A stretch of DNA of 64,000 nucleotides from Lacimicrobium alkaliphilum. Its GTDB lineage: Bacteria > Pseudomonadota > Gammaproteobacteria > Enterobacterales > Alteromonadaceae. Location: positions 1 through 64,000 of the forward strand of contig NZ_NISX01000015.1 of assembly GCF_002591895.1 (NCBI RefSeq). Direction: 5' to 3'. Both the position numbers and the translations under genes were made by a program. This document shows, in pieces, positions 8,658-17,277 of the stretch (position 1 is its first letter; each line of letters opens with the position of its first letter). Below the pieces are notes generated by a model, which searched no databases, was not told the DNA's origin, and saw only the letters and a list, made by a program, of their open reading frames with translations.

Positions 8658-9475
8658 TTAATTAACGCCCGGTGTGCATGAATTGTGTCAGTTATGCCGG
8701 GTCTGTCTCCGAGGTGCATGGTCTTCCCGGTAATAACGCACCAAAATGTACATTTAAACGCGTTTCAATCTGTTCTCTGAAGGCTGTATTGCCAAGCGGA
8801 TAATTATGCTGCAGGCATTGTCTTATCTTGTGAAGATCTTTGTTCAGAGCAGGCAACAGAAATAGCTCGCGATACCGGCAATGGCGCTGTGCAGGGCTTT
8901 GGCCCAGCCTGGTAAACTCCGGATGCTCTGTCAAACATTCTATTTTCTGCCCGAGAGCGTTGGCACGATAGCTGGACCAATGATATTGCCCTGGATGTTC
9001 TGCCATGCCTGCTCTGACGGGGTTCATCTCGATATACTTCTGACACACCAGAAGATATTCGACACTATCAATCAGGCTTGCTCTGTGGCGCCCTTCCCAT
9101 AGCGTGCCGGTGCGTTGATGGAGTGAATTGAAGTATCTCACATAACGTCTTCCGACTAGTTGCATAACCCTTGATATGCCAATGCTATCTGACGGAGTCA
9201 TGAGAAGGTGAACGTGATTGGTCATCAGTACAAAAGCATGCAGAGCGACTCTATATCTTTTAAGTGCTTCACTAAGTACTTGAATATAAAAGCCGAAGTC
9301 ATCGTTACTTAAGAAACAGGTCTGGCGATTATTACCACGTTGAACAATATGGCATGTTATTCCGGGCGCGTAACAGCGAACCTTCCTTGGCATGGTGAGA
9401 TCATCCTCTGACGGGAACTGTATCGGGTATTATAGTTCAGAGAAATGGGGGGATAATTAACTACGACCCCTTTTT
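8643..9475. mobile_element. RAYT unit bounded by inverted REP ends, 833 bp
   Basis: The left end (8643-8664, AAAAAGGGGTCGTAGTTAAT...) and right end (9454-9475) are exact inverted complements over 22 bases and identical to the arms of the short elements in this window. They enclose one gene, a Y1-type (HUH) transposase. The unit lies between an acetyltransferase gene, whose stop it supplies, and a tandem tRNA-Gly pair that starts 8 bases further on. Confidence 0.9.
8692..9393 (-). CDS. REP-associated tyrosine transposase (RAYT, Y1/HUH)
   Basis: The 233-residue protein carries the HUH motif His60-Val-His62 in LMTNHVHLLM and the catalytic tyrosine Tyr120 in CQKYIEMNPVRAGM, both hallmarks of the TnpA-REP family. 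The N-terminus MPRKVRCYAPGITCHIVQRG and the GTLWEGRHRASLI block are also typical. RAYTs act as single-strand nucleases on REP hairpins and are thought to spread REPINs. The gene looks intact. It is flanked on both sides by REP ends in inverted orientation, and at least four more copies lie within 22 kb. Confidence 0.95.
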   Translation of the reverse strand: MPRKVRCYAPGITCHIVQRGNNRQTCFLSNDDFGFYIQVLSEALKRYRVALHAFVLMTNHVHLLMTPSDSIGISRVMQLVGRRYVRYFNSLHQRTGTLWEGRHRASLIDSVEYLLVCQKYIEMNPVRAGMAEHPGQYHWSSYRANALGQKIECLTEHPEFTRLGQSPAQRHCRYRELFLLPALNKDLHKIRQCLQHNYPLGNTAFREQIETRLNVHFGALLPGRPCTSETDPA

Positions 9476-9482
9476 AGGGATT

Positions 9483-9558
9483 TGGAGCGGGAAACGAGAT
9501 TCGAACTCGCGACCCCAACCTTGGCAAGGTTGTGCTCTACCAGCTGAGCTATTCCCGC
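9483..9558 (-). tRNA. glyV: tRNA-Gly (GCC)
   Basis: Read on the minus strand this is a 76-base cloverleaf starting GCGGGAATAGCTCAGCTGG. The acceptor stem GCGGGAA pairs with TTCCCGC, the anticodon loop is CTTGCCAAG (anticodon GCC), the T arm contains GTTCGAATC, and the CCA tail is encoded. It is the downstream copy of an identical tandem pair. The symbol is by analogy with the E. coli tandem glyVXY genes. Confidence 0.96.
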
Positions 9559-9588
9559 GTATCTGGTGGTGGTACGGTGCTGCAGAAT

Positions 9589-9664
9589 TGGAGCGGGAAA
9601 CGAGATTCGAACTCGCGACCCCAACCTTGGCAAGGTTGTGCTCTACCAGCTGAGCTATTCCCGC
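9589..9664 (-). tRNA. glyX: tRNA-Gly (GCC)
   Basis: This is a second copy identical in sequence to the tRNA at 9483-9558, with a 30-base spacer between them. Anticodon GCC, encoded CCA. The pair is likely one transcript read from the upstream side (above 9664). The symbol is by analogy only. Confidence 0.96.
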
Positions 9665-9776
9665 ATTCTGCAAAGGCTTTAAGTTAAGTGGCTTCAACCT
9701 AAAGCGGAGGCGCATTTTACAAAAATTCCTGTTTTACGCAAGGAATAATTTTATTAAAGCCGTTTGTCTGGTTAAT

Positions 9777-10322
9777 TTATATGCTAAATACATGCTGCCG
9801 GTAAAACTGCAGTTCGGCAATCGACTCGCGAATATCGTCCAGTGCCTGGTGGGTGCCTTTTTTGTGAAACTGATCCAACAGCTCAGGCTTCCATCGCCTT
9901 ACCAGCTCCTTGATGGTACTCACATCCACATTGCGATAATGGAAGTAGGCTTCCAGTGTTGGCATATGGCGCACCATAAAGCGCCTGTCCTGACCAATGC
10001 TATTGCCACAAAGTGGTGAAGTCCCTTTTTTTACCCACCCATGTAAGAAAGCGAGCGTTTCTTCACAGGCCTGTTGCTCATTGAAATCACTCTGGCGACA
10101 GCGCTCAGTCAGCCCGCTTTCACCATGGGTTTTTGTGCACCAGTCATCCATGGCGTTGAGTATTTCATCACTTTGGTGAATGGCGATAACCGGGCCCTCT
10201 GCCAGCACATTGAGCTGGCCGTCTGTAACGATCGTAGCGATTTCCAGAACTTTTTCACGTTCAGGGTCCAGACCGGTCATTTCCATATCGATCCACACCA
10301 GATTATCTGTACTTTGCGCCAT
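9777..10322 (-). CDS. orn: oligoribonuclease
   Basis: The product is 181 residues, the usual length of Orn. It is a DEDDh 3'-5' exonuclease that degrades 2-5 nt RNAs and pGpG. The motifs are Exo[12 protein letters not shown] (catalytic Asp and Glu), ExoII around [10 protein letters not shown], and Exo[14 protein letters not shown]. The ATG at 10322 follows GGTGACTAAG and is chosen over the GTG three codons earlier. It is divergently arranged with rsgA, as in E. coli. Turnover of pGpG links it functionally to the GGDEF protein later in this window. Confidence 0.96.
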   Translation of the reverse strand: MAQSTDNLVWIDMEMTGLDPEREKVLEIATIVTDGQLNVLAEGPVIAIHQSDEILNAMDDWCTKTHGESGLTERCRQSDFNEQQACEETLAFLHGWVKKGTSPLCGNSIGQDRRFMVRHMPTLEAYFHYRNVDVSTIKELVRRWKPELLDQFHKKGTHQALDDIRESIAELQFYRQHVFSI

Positions 10323-10409
10323 CTTAGTCACCTTAATTTTTTGGTATTTCGGCAGTCAAAGGTTACACTCACTGCCTTGAGCCTCCAATATAAAGCATTC
10401 GACTCCTCA

Positions 10410-11444
10410 GTGGCAAAAAGAAACAAGCTTACCCAAAGACAAAGACGGCAGGTCAGCCGTAACCTGGACAAGCGTCTCAGCGGTGCCGATGACAGCATTG
10501 CTGATGAGACGTTGGAGGCCATGCAGCCAGGTCTGGTGATCGGGCGCTTCGGTCAGCATGCAGATGTAGAGGACCAGGCAGGCAAAGTACATCGTTGCAA
10601 CATTCGCCGCACCATAGACTCCGTGGTCTGTGGTGACAGAGTGCAGTTTCGCCCCGGAAAAGATCAGAGTCTGAATGTCAGTGGTGTGGTAGAAGCGATT
10701 GAGCCACGTAAAACAGTACTGACCAGGCCGGATTTCTACGACGGTATTAAGCCGGTAGCGGCGAATATTGACCAGATTATTATTGTCAGTTCTGTATTAC
10801 CTGCCTTGTCACTGAATATTATTGACCGTTATCTGGTCGCTTCTGAAGATGTGGGCATTGAGCCGCTGATTCTGATGAATAAAGTGGACATGCTCAGTGA
10901 TGACGCCCGTCAGGAAGTGGAGGCACAGCTGAAGCTTTATCGCGACATTGGCTATCAGGTGCACTATGCCAGTTGTAAAACAGGCGAAGGGATAGCCGGA
11001 CTAAACCACCTGTTTATGGATAAAACCAGTGTCTTTGTGGGCCAGTCCGGAGTGGGTAAGTCCAGCCTGATTAACTGTTTGTTACCCGAAGCGGAGGAAG
11101 CGATTGGTGATGTGTCGTCTAATTCCGGGCTGGGCCAGCACACCACAACAGCGGCCAAATTGTTGCGTTTCCCGGGAGGGGGGAATCTTATCGATTCGCC
11201 CGGTGTACGGGAGTTTTCGCTGTGGCACTTACCGGTGGAAAAACTCACCCGGGGATTTCGTGAATTCCGGGATTTTCTGGGAGGGTGCAAATTCCGCGAC
11301 TGTAAACATCAGAATGATCCGGGGTGTCTGCTGCGACAGGCTGTGGAGGAGGGCAAAATCAGCCGCCAGCGTTTCAACAGCTATCATAAAATCTTAGCGG
11401 GTATGGATGAGCAACGTCCCGCTCACAGTCGTCCGCCGCGCTAA
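10410..11444 (+). CDS. rsgA: ribosome small-subunit biogenesis GTPase RsgA
   Basis: The 344-residue protein is a circularly permuted GTPase that checks 30S maturation. It has an N-terminal OB fold (about 40-105, [19 protein letters not shown]), then G4 (LMNKVDML), G1 ([11 protein letters not shown]) and G3 (DSPG), and a C-terminal zinc site ([14 protein letters not shown]). A GTG at 10410 gives the N-terminus [17 protein letters not shown], which matches the E. coli protein. The open frame continues far upstream, but that part has no homology and runs antisense to orn. No strong ribosome-binding site is visible before the GTG. Confidence 0.93.
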   Translation: MAKRNKLTQRQRRQVSRNLDKRLSGADDSIADETLEAMQPGLVIGRFGQHADVEDQAGKVHRCNIRRTIDSVVCGDRVQFRPGKDQSLNVSGVVEAIEPRKTVLTRPDFYDGIKPVAANIDQIIIVSSVLPALSLNIIDRYLVASEDVGIEPLILMNKVDMLSDDARQEVEAQLKLYRDIGYQVHYASCKTGEGIAGLNHLFMDKTSVFVGQSGVGKSSLINCLLPEAEEAIGDVSSNSGLGQHTTTAAKLLRFPGGGNLIDSPGVREFSLWHLPVEKLTRGFREFRDFLGGCKFRDCKHQNDPGCLLRQAVEEGKISRQRFNSYHKILAGMDEQRPAHSRPPR

Positions 11445-11472
11445 TTAAAATAGGGTCACTGCTTAATGCCTG

Positions 11473-11497
11473 CCAGTTAAACTGACTGGAATTTTTA
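11473..11497 (+). terminator. weak hairpin after rsgA
   Basis: CCAGT and ACTGG form a 5-bp stem with a 7-base loop followed by AATTTTTA, 30 bases past the rsgA stop. It is a plausible but weak intrinsic terminator. Confidence 0.4.
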
Positions 11498-11499
11498 TA

Positions 11500-12248
11500 C
11501 CTCTTCAAACACTTCAGTAAAGCAGATAACTTGGCTTTCCCTGCCGTTATGACACACCATCCATGGTGTGCCAGTGACCTTTGCATTAGGCATCCCTGCC
11601 CAATGCCTTGTAGGCCAGCTAAAGCTGTTCAATTTGGTTCCCGACCAAATTGTCTTTACTCGTGTAAAGCAAGGTAACCCAAAGAAAGCACGCCCCTAAC
11701 GCCACACAACGTCCGGTCATGGCGAAAGCTGGTCGCGGAGATTCACATCCGAAGTTCAGTCTCCGCTTAATTTTCATCCTGTGAAACTTACCCGCCTTTT
11801 ACGCATCACCCTGTCCGGACGTGGCGTTTTAAGGGGGGATTCGCCGCCTTAACCGCGAATACAGCTTCCCGTTGCAGAAGCTGGCTTACCGCACTGGCGA
11901 ACAGGGACGTTCGCCAGAGGCCGCCATTCTTACATGGACGTTACCTAAGGCCGGTGCGCTCAGTAAGCCTGCTTCGGAAACGGAATCAGAAGCTGTCCTG
12001 AGCGACGGACTTTTCGGTTACCTTTGTGTCCTTACAAAGGTAACTGGCTCGAAGGGACGAGAGACATAAAAGACAGGGAGGTCGATGTCTCCTTAAACCT
12101 CAACCTTCAGCTAAGAATATCTGACGTACTTCAGGGCCACTGTCACTTAAGCTGTAAACTATTCCTTCTAGCCTGTAGTTTATTGTTATTTCCTTTCCCT
12201 GTGGCCCACAGGTACAATTCAGGTGGTTTTTTTTACAGGATTTACAAG
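11500..12248. other. long non-coding, hairpin-rich block between rsgA and psd
   Basis: About 750 bases without a gene I can support. It holds several perfect hairpins: CACACCAT-CC-ATGGTGTG (11553-11570), CAATTTGGT-TCCCG-ACCAAATTG (11630-11652), GCGGAGA...TCTCCGC (11735-11766) and GTTACCTTTGT-6 nt-ACAAAGGTAAC (12017-12044). CGCCACACAACGTCCGG near 11700 is an imperfect inverted match of CCGGACGTGGCG near 11815. A frame open to 12024 fuses with psd but shows no protein-like content. It resembles a decayed intergenic repeat or structured RNA; identity unknown. Confidence 0.5.
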
Positions 12249-13109
12249 GTGTTGCCAGCTAAAGTCATTTTCCAATATATTCTTCCCAAACACGCTGTTT
12301 CCCGCCTTGCGGGTAAACTGGCCGCTGCTGAGGCGGGGTTTCTCAGTACCTGGCTGATCAAGCTGTTTATCCGCCATTTCAAGGTAGACATGGAGGAGGC
12401 CAGGCAATCCGACCCGCGAGCTTATAAAAGCTTCAACGAGTTTTTTACCCGCCCGCTGAAAGACGGGGTACGAGAAATTGTAAAGGATGAGAATAAGCTG
12501 GCTTGCCCTGTTGACGGCACGGTCAGCCAGTTGGGTGATATTGAGCAGGAAAAGGTTTTCCAGGCCAAAGGTCATGATTACAGTCTTACTGCGCTGCTCG
12601 GTGGAAACAGTGAACTTTGCCAGCCCTTTGTCAATGGCAAGTTTGCCACCATTTATTTGTCTCCCAAAGACTACCACCGTATTCATATGCCGATTGATGG
12701 TCAGCTTACCGATATGATCTATGTACCCGGTGAGCTGTTTTCAGTCAATCCTCTCACCACGACCCATGTACCGGGGTTGTTTGCCCGCAACGAGCGGGTA
12801 GTGACGTTATTTGATACCCCTAAAGGCAAAATGGCATTAGTGCTGGTGGGGGCTACGATTGTTGCCAGCATCGAAACTGCCTGGGCTGGCACAGTAACGC
12901 CACCAACGGGTAAGCAGGTGATGCGCTGGCAGTATCCTGATAAGGGCAATAATGCGGTGTTTCTTAAAAAGGGTGAGGAAATGGGTTTGTTTAAGCTCGG
13001 TTCAACCGTGGTGGCCCTGTTTGAACCCGGTATGCTGGAGGCGTTTGAGTCTGTAGCAAGTGGAGATGCCACCCGTCTGGGCATGCCTGTAGCGACACTG
13101 AAGTCCTGA
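12249..13109 (+). CDS. psd: phosphatidylserine decarboxylase proenzyme
   Basis: The product is about 286 residues. It converts phosphatidylserine to phosphatidylethanolamine at the inner membrane. The self-cleavage motif LGST (in [11 protein letters not shown] near the C-terminus) yields the pyruvoyl-bearing alpha chain. Other signatures are FNEFFTRPL, ADGxxSQLG-like [16 protein letters not shown], and DYHRIHMP. The GTG at 12249 gives [15 protein letters not shown], aligning with the E. coli N-terminus, and AGGA lies 8 bases before it; the longer upstream frame is rejected. The C-terminal tail after LGST is shorter than in E. coli. rsgA-psd order is conserved in gammaproteobacteria. Confidence 0.93.
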   Translation: MLPAKVIFQYILPKHAVSRLAGKLAAAEAGFLSTWLIKLFIRHFKVDMEEARQSDPRAYKSFNEFFTRPLKDGVREIVKDENKLACPVDGTVSQLGDIEQEKVFQAKGHDYSLTALLGGNSELCQPFVNGKFATIYLSPKDYHRIHMPIDGQLTDMIYVPGELFSVNPLTTTHVPGLFARNERVVTLFDTPKGKMALVLVGATIVASIETAWAGTVTPPTGKQVMRWQYPDKGNNAVFLKKGEEMGLFKLGSTVVALFEPGMLEAFESVASGDATRLGMPVATLKS

Positions 13110-13110
13110 C

Positions 13111-13983
13111 GTGGATCCGGTTAAAAAGAGTTTGTGGTCGCTGCATCTGGCGGTGATTCTGCTTGGGGCTACCGCTCTGTTCTCCCGCATTATTCCGTTG
13201 TCTGCCCTGGATATCACGTTGGGCAGGGCAGTTGTCGCTTTTGTGGTACTGGCGGTGTTGGTTACGCTCAGTGGTAACAGTCTTCGGCTGCAACGCAGAA
13301 AAGATCTACTAATTGCGCTATTGCTCGGTGCGTTGATGGCGGTGCACTGGGTGACATATTTTGCTGCAATGCAATATTCCTCGGTGTCTGTAGGAATGAT
13401 TGCGCTGTTTACGTTCCCGGTGATCACAGTGTTGCTTGAGCCCTTCTTCGAGGGTATTCGCCTTGTCTGGCAGGATATTGTCAGCGCTCTGGTGGTATTG
13501 GGTGGGATCTGGCTGATCGTACCTGAGGTGTCGCTGGGCAATGATGTGACATTAGGAATTGCGGTGGGAGTTTGCTCAGCTTTTCTGTATGCCATGCGTA
13601 ATCTTGTGCATCGCAAATACTTCTCCCATTATGGCGGAGCTCAGGCCATGGCCTATCAGACTCTGGTGATTGTGCTCTGCCTGTGCTGGTTTGGATCTGG
13701 GGAGTTATATCAGGCCTCAGAACACACTTATCTGTTACTGCTGCTGCTCGGTACGGTGTGCACCGCCGCTCCCCACGCGCTGGTGGCTTACACTCTGATT
13801 CATCTGCGAGCTAAAACCTTCTCCCTGGTAGCTTGTATGCAGCCTTTGTATGGTGTGATCCTGGCAGTACTGGTACTGGATGAAGAACCCAACTGGCAAA
13901 CCTTGTTGGGTGGAATTTTAGTGATTTGCGCAGCAATTTACGAAACAATAAACGCTCACAGATTACATCCAAAGAAAGTCTGA
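13111..13983 (+). CDS. DMT-superfamily transporter (EamA)
   Basis: This 290-residue protein has about ten hydrophobic helices in two repeated EamA halves (for example LSALDITLGRAVVAFVVLAVLV and, near the C-terminus, LVACMQPLYGVILAVLVLDEEPNW). The GxxxxxxxE-P end of repeat two is typical of drug/metabolite exporters. It starts with GTG one base after the psd stop, so it is co-transcribed with psd. Substrate unknown. Confidence 0.85.
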   Translation: MDPVKKSLWSLHLAVILLGATALFSRIIPLSALDITLGRAVVAFVVLAVLVTLSGNSLRLQRRKDLLIALLLGALMAVHWVTYFAAMQYSSVSVGMIALFTFPVITVLLEPFFEGIRLVWQDIVSALVVLGGIWLIVPEVSLGNDVTLGIAVGVCSAFLYAMRNLVHRKYFSHYGGAQAMAYQTLVIVLCLCWFGSGELYQASEHTYLLLLLLGTVCTAAPHALVAYTLIHLRAKTFSLVACMQPLYGVILAVLVLDEEPNWQTLLGGILVICAAIYETINAHRLHPKKV

Positions 13984-13995
13984 AGGAGTGCCTGT

Positions 13996-14742
13996 ATGCT
14001 GGTTCTTGCTCATCGTGGTGCCAGTGCTATTGCGCCGGAAAATACCCTGATGGCTATTGAAAAGGCTATCGACATGGGGGTTGATGGTATTGAGATAGAT
14101 GTACACGGGGTTGATGACGAGGTGATTGTTATCCATGACCGCTGGCTGCATCGCACCACAAATGGTAAAGGGCGGATCAGTGATTTGAGTTTTGCTGAAC
14201 TGCGCGCACTGGATGCAGGACGGGGCCAGCAGATTCCCACCTTATGGGAAGTGATCTCTTTGGTAAGTGGCCGCTGCTCACTCAACATCGAGCTAAAAGG
14301 CATAAACGATGTCATCCCGATTCTCACGTTAATTGATAAAGCTGTTGCCGAGCGTGGGTTTACTCTCAATCAATTCTTGCTGTCGTCGTTTAATCACCAT
14401 TTGTTATTTGAGATTAAACAGATCCGTCCTGAATTACAGGTTGGCGCACTGACAGCCTCCTGCCCGCTGGATTATGCAGCTTTTGCTTTGGCATTGCAGG
14501 CGTATTCGGTGCATATTGAACTGAACTTTGTGAATCCGCCTTTTGTTGCTGACGCTAAAGAAAAGGGCTTACAGGTCTATGTGTACACGGTGGATGAACT
14601 GCCTGATATGGAGATGCTGGCCAGTTGGGGAGTGGATGGGATCTTTACCAATGTTCCGGACCGGGCGTTGAACTTCAGAGATAACCCCCGCCTGACCGAT
14701 GTGGTCGCACCGGTATTAATTAACGAGGATACGCAGCACTGA
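13996..14742 (+). CDS. ugpQ: glycerophosphodiester phosphodiesterase
   Basis: The 248-residue cytosolic enzyme (no signal peptide) hydrolyses glycerophosphodiesters to glycerol-3-phosphate and an alcohol. Motifs are the N-terminal LAHRGASAIAPENTL (His-Arg), IEIDVHGVDDEVIVIHD (metal-binding Glu and Asp, general-acid His) and LNIELKG. A TIM barrel ends with YVYTVDE. It starts 12 bases after the transporter stop (AAGGAG at 13982), so psd, the transporter and this gene may form a phospholipid-related operon. The symbol follows the cytosolic E. coli paralogue. Confidence 0.88.
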   Translation: MLVLAHRGASAIAPENTLMAIEKAIDMGVDGIEIDVHGVDDEVIVIHDRWLHRTTNGKGRISDLSFAELRALDAGRGQQIPTLWEVISLVSGRCSLNIELKGINDVIPILTLIDKAVAERGFTLNQFLLSSFNHHLLFEIKQIRPELQVGALTASCPLDYAAFALALQAYSVHIELNFVNPPFVADAKEKGLQVYVYTVDELPDMEMLASWGVDGIFTNVPDRALNFRDNPRLTDVVAPVLINEDTQH

Positions 14743-15132
14743 TTAATGTGCGCATTGCTGGCAACTGCGGCAAAGTTTAAAGTTAATAATGTGGGCGGCA
14801 ATAATCAGTAAGGCTCCCACGGCAATGGTAAAGGGTTCGTAGGCTTCACCAAACATATCCTTGTTCCAGTAAATCAGCCCCCCTAATACCAGACTATACA
14901 GCGGATAAATTTGTCTGTGATAACGATAAAAGCCTGACAACAGTGCCCAGAAGCCAATGATCATGGACGTCGTCAGAATACTGCGCTCAAACCAGTCCTG
15001 AGCCACAAAGCTGGCACCAATATATGGAATTAACGGAATCAGTATGGGCAGTAACAGACAGTGCAGGGCGCACAGGCTGGATGCCCATATTCCCATTCTG
15101 TCGAGCAAATTGTTACTGCTATTGACGGACAT
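14743..15132 (-). CDS. MerC-domain inner-membrane protein, probably metal-related
   Basis: The 129-residue protein has four hydrophobic helices. It carries the MerC-type motif CALHC (Cys21, Cys25) in the first membrane segment and a cysteine/histidine cluster at the end (CRSCQQCAH). Classical MerC takes up Hg(II). There is no mer operon here, and a near-perfect Zur-like palindrome lies 31 bases upstream, so a role in zinc homeostasis is more likely; that is inference. The stop abuts the stop of ugpQ, convergent with no spacing. Confidence 0.78.
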   Translation of the reverse strand: MSVNSSNNLLDRMGIWASSLCALHCLLLPILIPLIPYIGASFVAQDWFERSILTTSMIIGFWALLSGFYRYHRQIYPLYSLVLGGLIYWNKDMFGEAYEPFTIAVGALLIIAAHIINFKLCRSCQQCAH

Positions 15133-15162
15133 ACGTGAGTCAGACCTTAGTAATTTGAAGAG

Positions 15163-15177
15163 CGTTATAATATAACA
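15163..15177 (-). promoter_or_regulatory. Zur-like operator
   Basis: GTTATAATATAAC (15164-15176) is a perfect 13-base palindrome matching the core of the gammaproteobacterial Zur box (TGTTATAATATAACA). It lies 31 bases upstream of the MerC-like start. The AT-rich core could also serve as the -10 region, which would fit repression by Zur when zinc is sufficient. Confidence 0.6.
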
Positions 15178-15211
15178 TTTTAAGTTTTTCGCAAGTATCT
15201 GCCGCTGAAAA

Positions 15212-15298
15212 AGTAAAAAGGGGTCGTAGTTAATTTACCAATGGGACAGTGAAGGCCTGATCGACAGAGTGATTAATTAACTACGACCCCTTTTTACT
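15212..15298. repeat. REPIN, 87 bp
   Basis: Inverted arms of about 24 bases (AGTAAAAAGGGGTCGTAGTT... and complement) surround a 39-base spacer. The right arm overlaps the end of yibQ on the minus strand and provides its TAA stop (15294-15296). Same family as 6783-6869 and 25089-25174; the spacers differ. Confidence 0.9.
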
Positions 15299-16064
15299 CC
15301 TCTGAGCCTACTTTGGGGCTGTCGTCAGACGTTGACTGACGAAGAGTCAGGGCTTTTTCCTGCATCAGTGCACTTATAGGAATGAGCCGGATTCCCATCT
15401 GTTGCAACTGAGGCAGGTTTTGTTGCAAAAAGCGCAGCGTTTCGGGGTAGGGGTGCGCTATGCCAATTGCATTGCGATATTTGCGGGCGATGCGAATTAA
15501 GCGGTCAAACTGCGCCTGTATATGTTTTTCATTCTGGAAGTGATCAAGAAACACCTGTCGGTGAGTGTTAGGTACACCAAACCGGGTCGCGATTTTGTTG
15601 GCCTTGCTGTATCGGGTTGTACGGCTGTCGATAAAAAACAGCTGTTGTTGACGCAGAAAATCCATGGTGGCCTGCATGGGCAGGGTAAGCTGAGTCAGTT
15701 TGCTGCCCATATGATTATTCAGGCCGATGGCATGGGGTACAGAAATTAATGCTGCATCAAGCTTTTTCTTAATCGCATGGGTGTCCATGGCCGACGTTAA
15801 TGCGCCGGGGCCGAGTTTGTTACCCGCCAGTGCCTCCATGGGCATATGCAGCATCACGTCTCTGTTCTGTGCAGCGGCCTGTTGGGCATAGGCGGTGGAA
15901 TAGGGTGTATGAGGCAGTATGGCAAAGGTAATTTCTGCGGGCAGAATAAAGGCATCAGCATCTTGTTTACGATAACCCATATCATCGATGATCAACGCGA
16001 TATTGCCGGCGTAGGCGGGCACGCTGAGCAAACAGATTATCAACAGGCAGAATCTTATGGTCAC
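15294..16064 (-). CDS. yibQ: divergent polysaccharide deacetylase family protein YibQ
   Basis: The 256-residue product has a signal peptide (MTIRFCLLIICLLSVPAYA) and the YibQ/DUF610 fold: NIALIIDDMGYRKQD at the start of the domain, VMLHMPMEA, and GLNNHMGSKLT. Proteins of this family look like NodB-type deacetylases, and the enzymatic role is not established. It is the third gene of gpmI-envC-yibQ, an order conserved in many gammaproteobacteria. The start is GTG. The C-terminal residues SDDSPKVGSEE end at a TAA supplied by a REPIN arm, so the tail may be altered by insertion. Confidence 0.88.
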   Translation of the reverse strand: MTIRFCLLIICLLSVPAYAGNIALIIDDMGYRKQDADAFILPAEITFAILPHTPYSTAYAQQAAAQNRDVMLHMPMEALAGNKLGPGALTSAMDTHAIKKKLDAALISVPHAIGLNNHMGSKLTQLTLPMQATMDFLRQQQLFFIDSRTTRYSKANKIATRFGVPNTHRQVFLDHFQNEKHIQAQFDRLIRIARKYRNAIGIAHPYPETLRFLQQNLPQLQQMGIRLIPISALMQEKALTLRQSTSDDSPKVGSEE

Positions 16065-16120
16065 GTTATTTTTTATTGTTGTTAGCGCTGATTTGATTAT
16101 AAGGCCTTCGCGACGAATTA

Positions 16121-17269
16121 CTATGGTTGTATCCAGCCAGCCGGATTTACCGCTTTGCCTTTATAACGAAGCTCGAAATAGAGGCCGGCGCTACTCTGCC
16201 CACCACTTTGCCCGACCAGGGCAATCTCTTCTCCGGCCTGCACGGCGTCACCTACATCTTTAAGCAGTGCCTGATTATAGCCGTAGAGACTCATATAGCC
16301 TTTACCATGGTCCACTACCATGACCAGACCAAAGCCCCTGAGCCAGTCTGCATAAAGGATGCGACCGTGATGCACCGCTCTTACACTGTCACCTGCTGGG
16401 CCGTCAAACATGGCTCCTTTCCAGCGGATCTGGCCCTGGCGTCTGCGCGAGAAAAGATTCCGCATGTTGCCGCTGGTGGGTTTGAGCAATTGCCCTTTTA
16501 ACCCCTCAAGCCCTGCGAGTATCTGATCTGAAGCGGTGGCTCTGGCTTCAGCCCGTGAAATCGCCTGAATCAGATTCTGTTCGTTAATCTGCAATTGCTC
16601 TATTTGCTCAGCTTCACTGGTAATGCGTTTTTCCAGCGCTGTCAGGGTCTGCTCTCGGTTCTCCTGCTCCCGCGCCAACAGTTTGCGCTGGGCCTCCTGA
16701 ACGGCTACCAGCTCAGCCAATTCATCGGCTTTGATCTGCAATTCACGTTCTACTTTTTGCAGATCGCGGGCCAGTTTAGTGAAGGTTTCGATTTGCTCTA
16801 CACGGGCCTGATTCAGGTAGCTATAATAGCTGAGCATTCGCTCCAGTTTGGCTGCATTTTCCTGATTTAACAGCATTTTAGTGAAGTCATGCTGGCCAGT
16901 CATATAGGCGCTGCGAAGCTGGCTGCTCAACGCCGCTTTTTGTTGCTCGATCTGACTGATTAATTGCTTTTGCTGTTGTTCAAGCTGAGCTTGCTGTTGT
17001 CGGTTATCTGCCAGTTGATTACGGGTTTGCTTGAGGCCCCTGAATAAATCAGATAACTTTTGTTCCGCCTGCTGTAGCGCTTTTTCCAGCTCTTTAGCTG
17101 TGGCGATACTGTAATCAAGCTGTTGCTGGCGTTCTTCGATCTGTGATCTTAGTGCCTCAAGCTGCTCAGAGGTATCGTCTGCCTGCAGGGGGAAAACACT
17201 GGCCAGCATCAGCAACAGGGCGATTTTCCTCGCCCCTGCGCCGATTCTTTTCAGATGTCCTGCGTACAC
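16121..17269 (-). CDS. envC: murein hydrolase activator EnvC
   Basis: The 382-residue periplasmic protein has a signal region (ARKIALLLMLASVFPLQA), a long coiled coil (about 35-265, rich in Q, E, L and A) and a C-terminal LytM domain (about 285-380). The LytM active site is degenerate: the usual HxH is replaced (YMSLYGY) and LHFE reads LYFE. This is expected for EnvC, which activates amidases AmiA/AmiB at the septum rather than cutting peptidoglycan itself. It lies 8 bases downstream of gpmI on the same strand. The start is probably GTG. Confidence 0.93.
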   Translation of the reverse strand: MYAGHLKRIGAGARKIALLLMLASVFPLQADDTSEQLEALRSQIEERQQQLDYSIATAKELEKALQQAEQKLSDLFRGLKQTRNQLADNRQQQAQLEQQQKQLISQIEQQKAALSSQLRSAYMTGQHDFTKMLLNQENAAKLERMLSYYSYLNQARVEQIETFTKLARDLQKVERELQIKADELAELVAVQEAQRKLLAREQENREQTLTALEKRITSEAEQIEQLQINEQNLIQAISRAEARATASDQILAGLEGLKGQLLKPTSGNMRNLFSRRRQGQIRWKGAMFDGPAGDSVRAVHHGRILYADWLRGFGLVMVVDHGKGYMSLYGYNQALLKDVGDAVQAGEEIALVGQSGGQSSAGLYFELRYKGKAVNPAGWIQP

Positions 17270-17277
17270 CGCAGTGA

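Noticed and set aside
9461-9715. 84-codon minus-strand frame over the tRNA-Gly pair
   Set aside because: It is a translation of two tRNA genes and a REP end; the repeated peptide reflects the tandem tRNAs.
10074-10409. Long upstream extension of rsgA
   Set aside because: It runs antisense to orn, and the extra residues do not match any RsgA N-terminus; GTG 10410 gives the conserved start.
12024-12248. Upstream extension of psd
   Set aside because: It crosses a hairpin-rich non-coding block; homology to Psd begins at [13 protein letters not shown] (12249).
12955-12975. Further REP copy at CTTAAAAAGGG within psd
   Set aside because: It matches only about eight bases of the arm and is part of conserved psd coding sequence.
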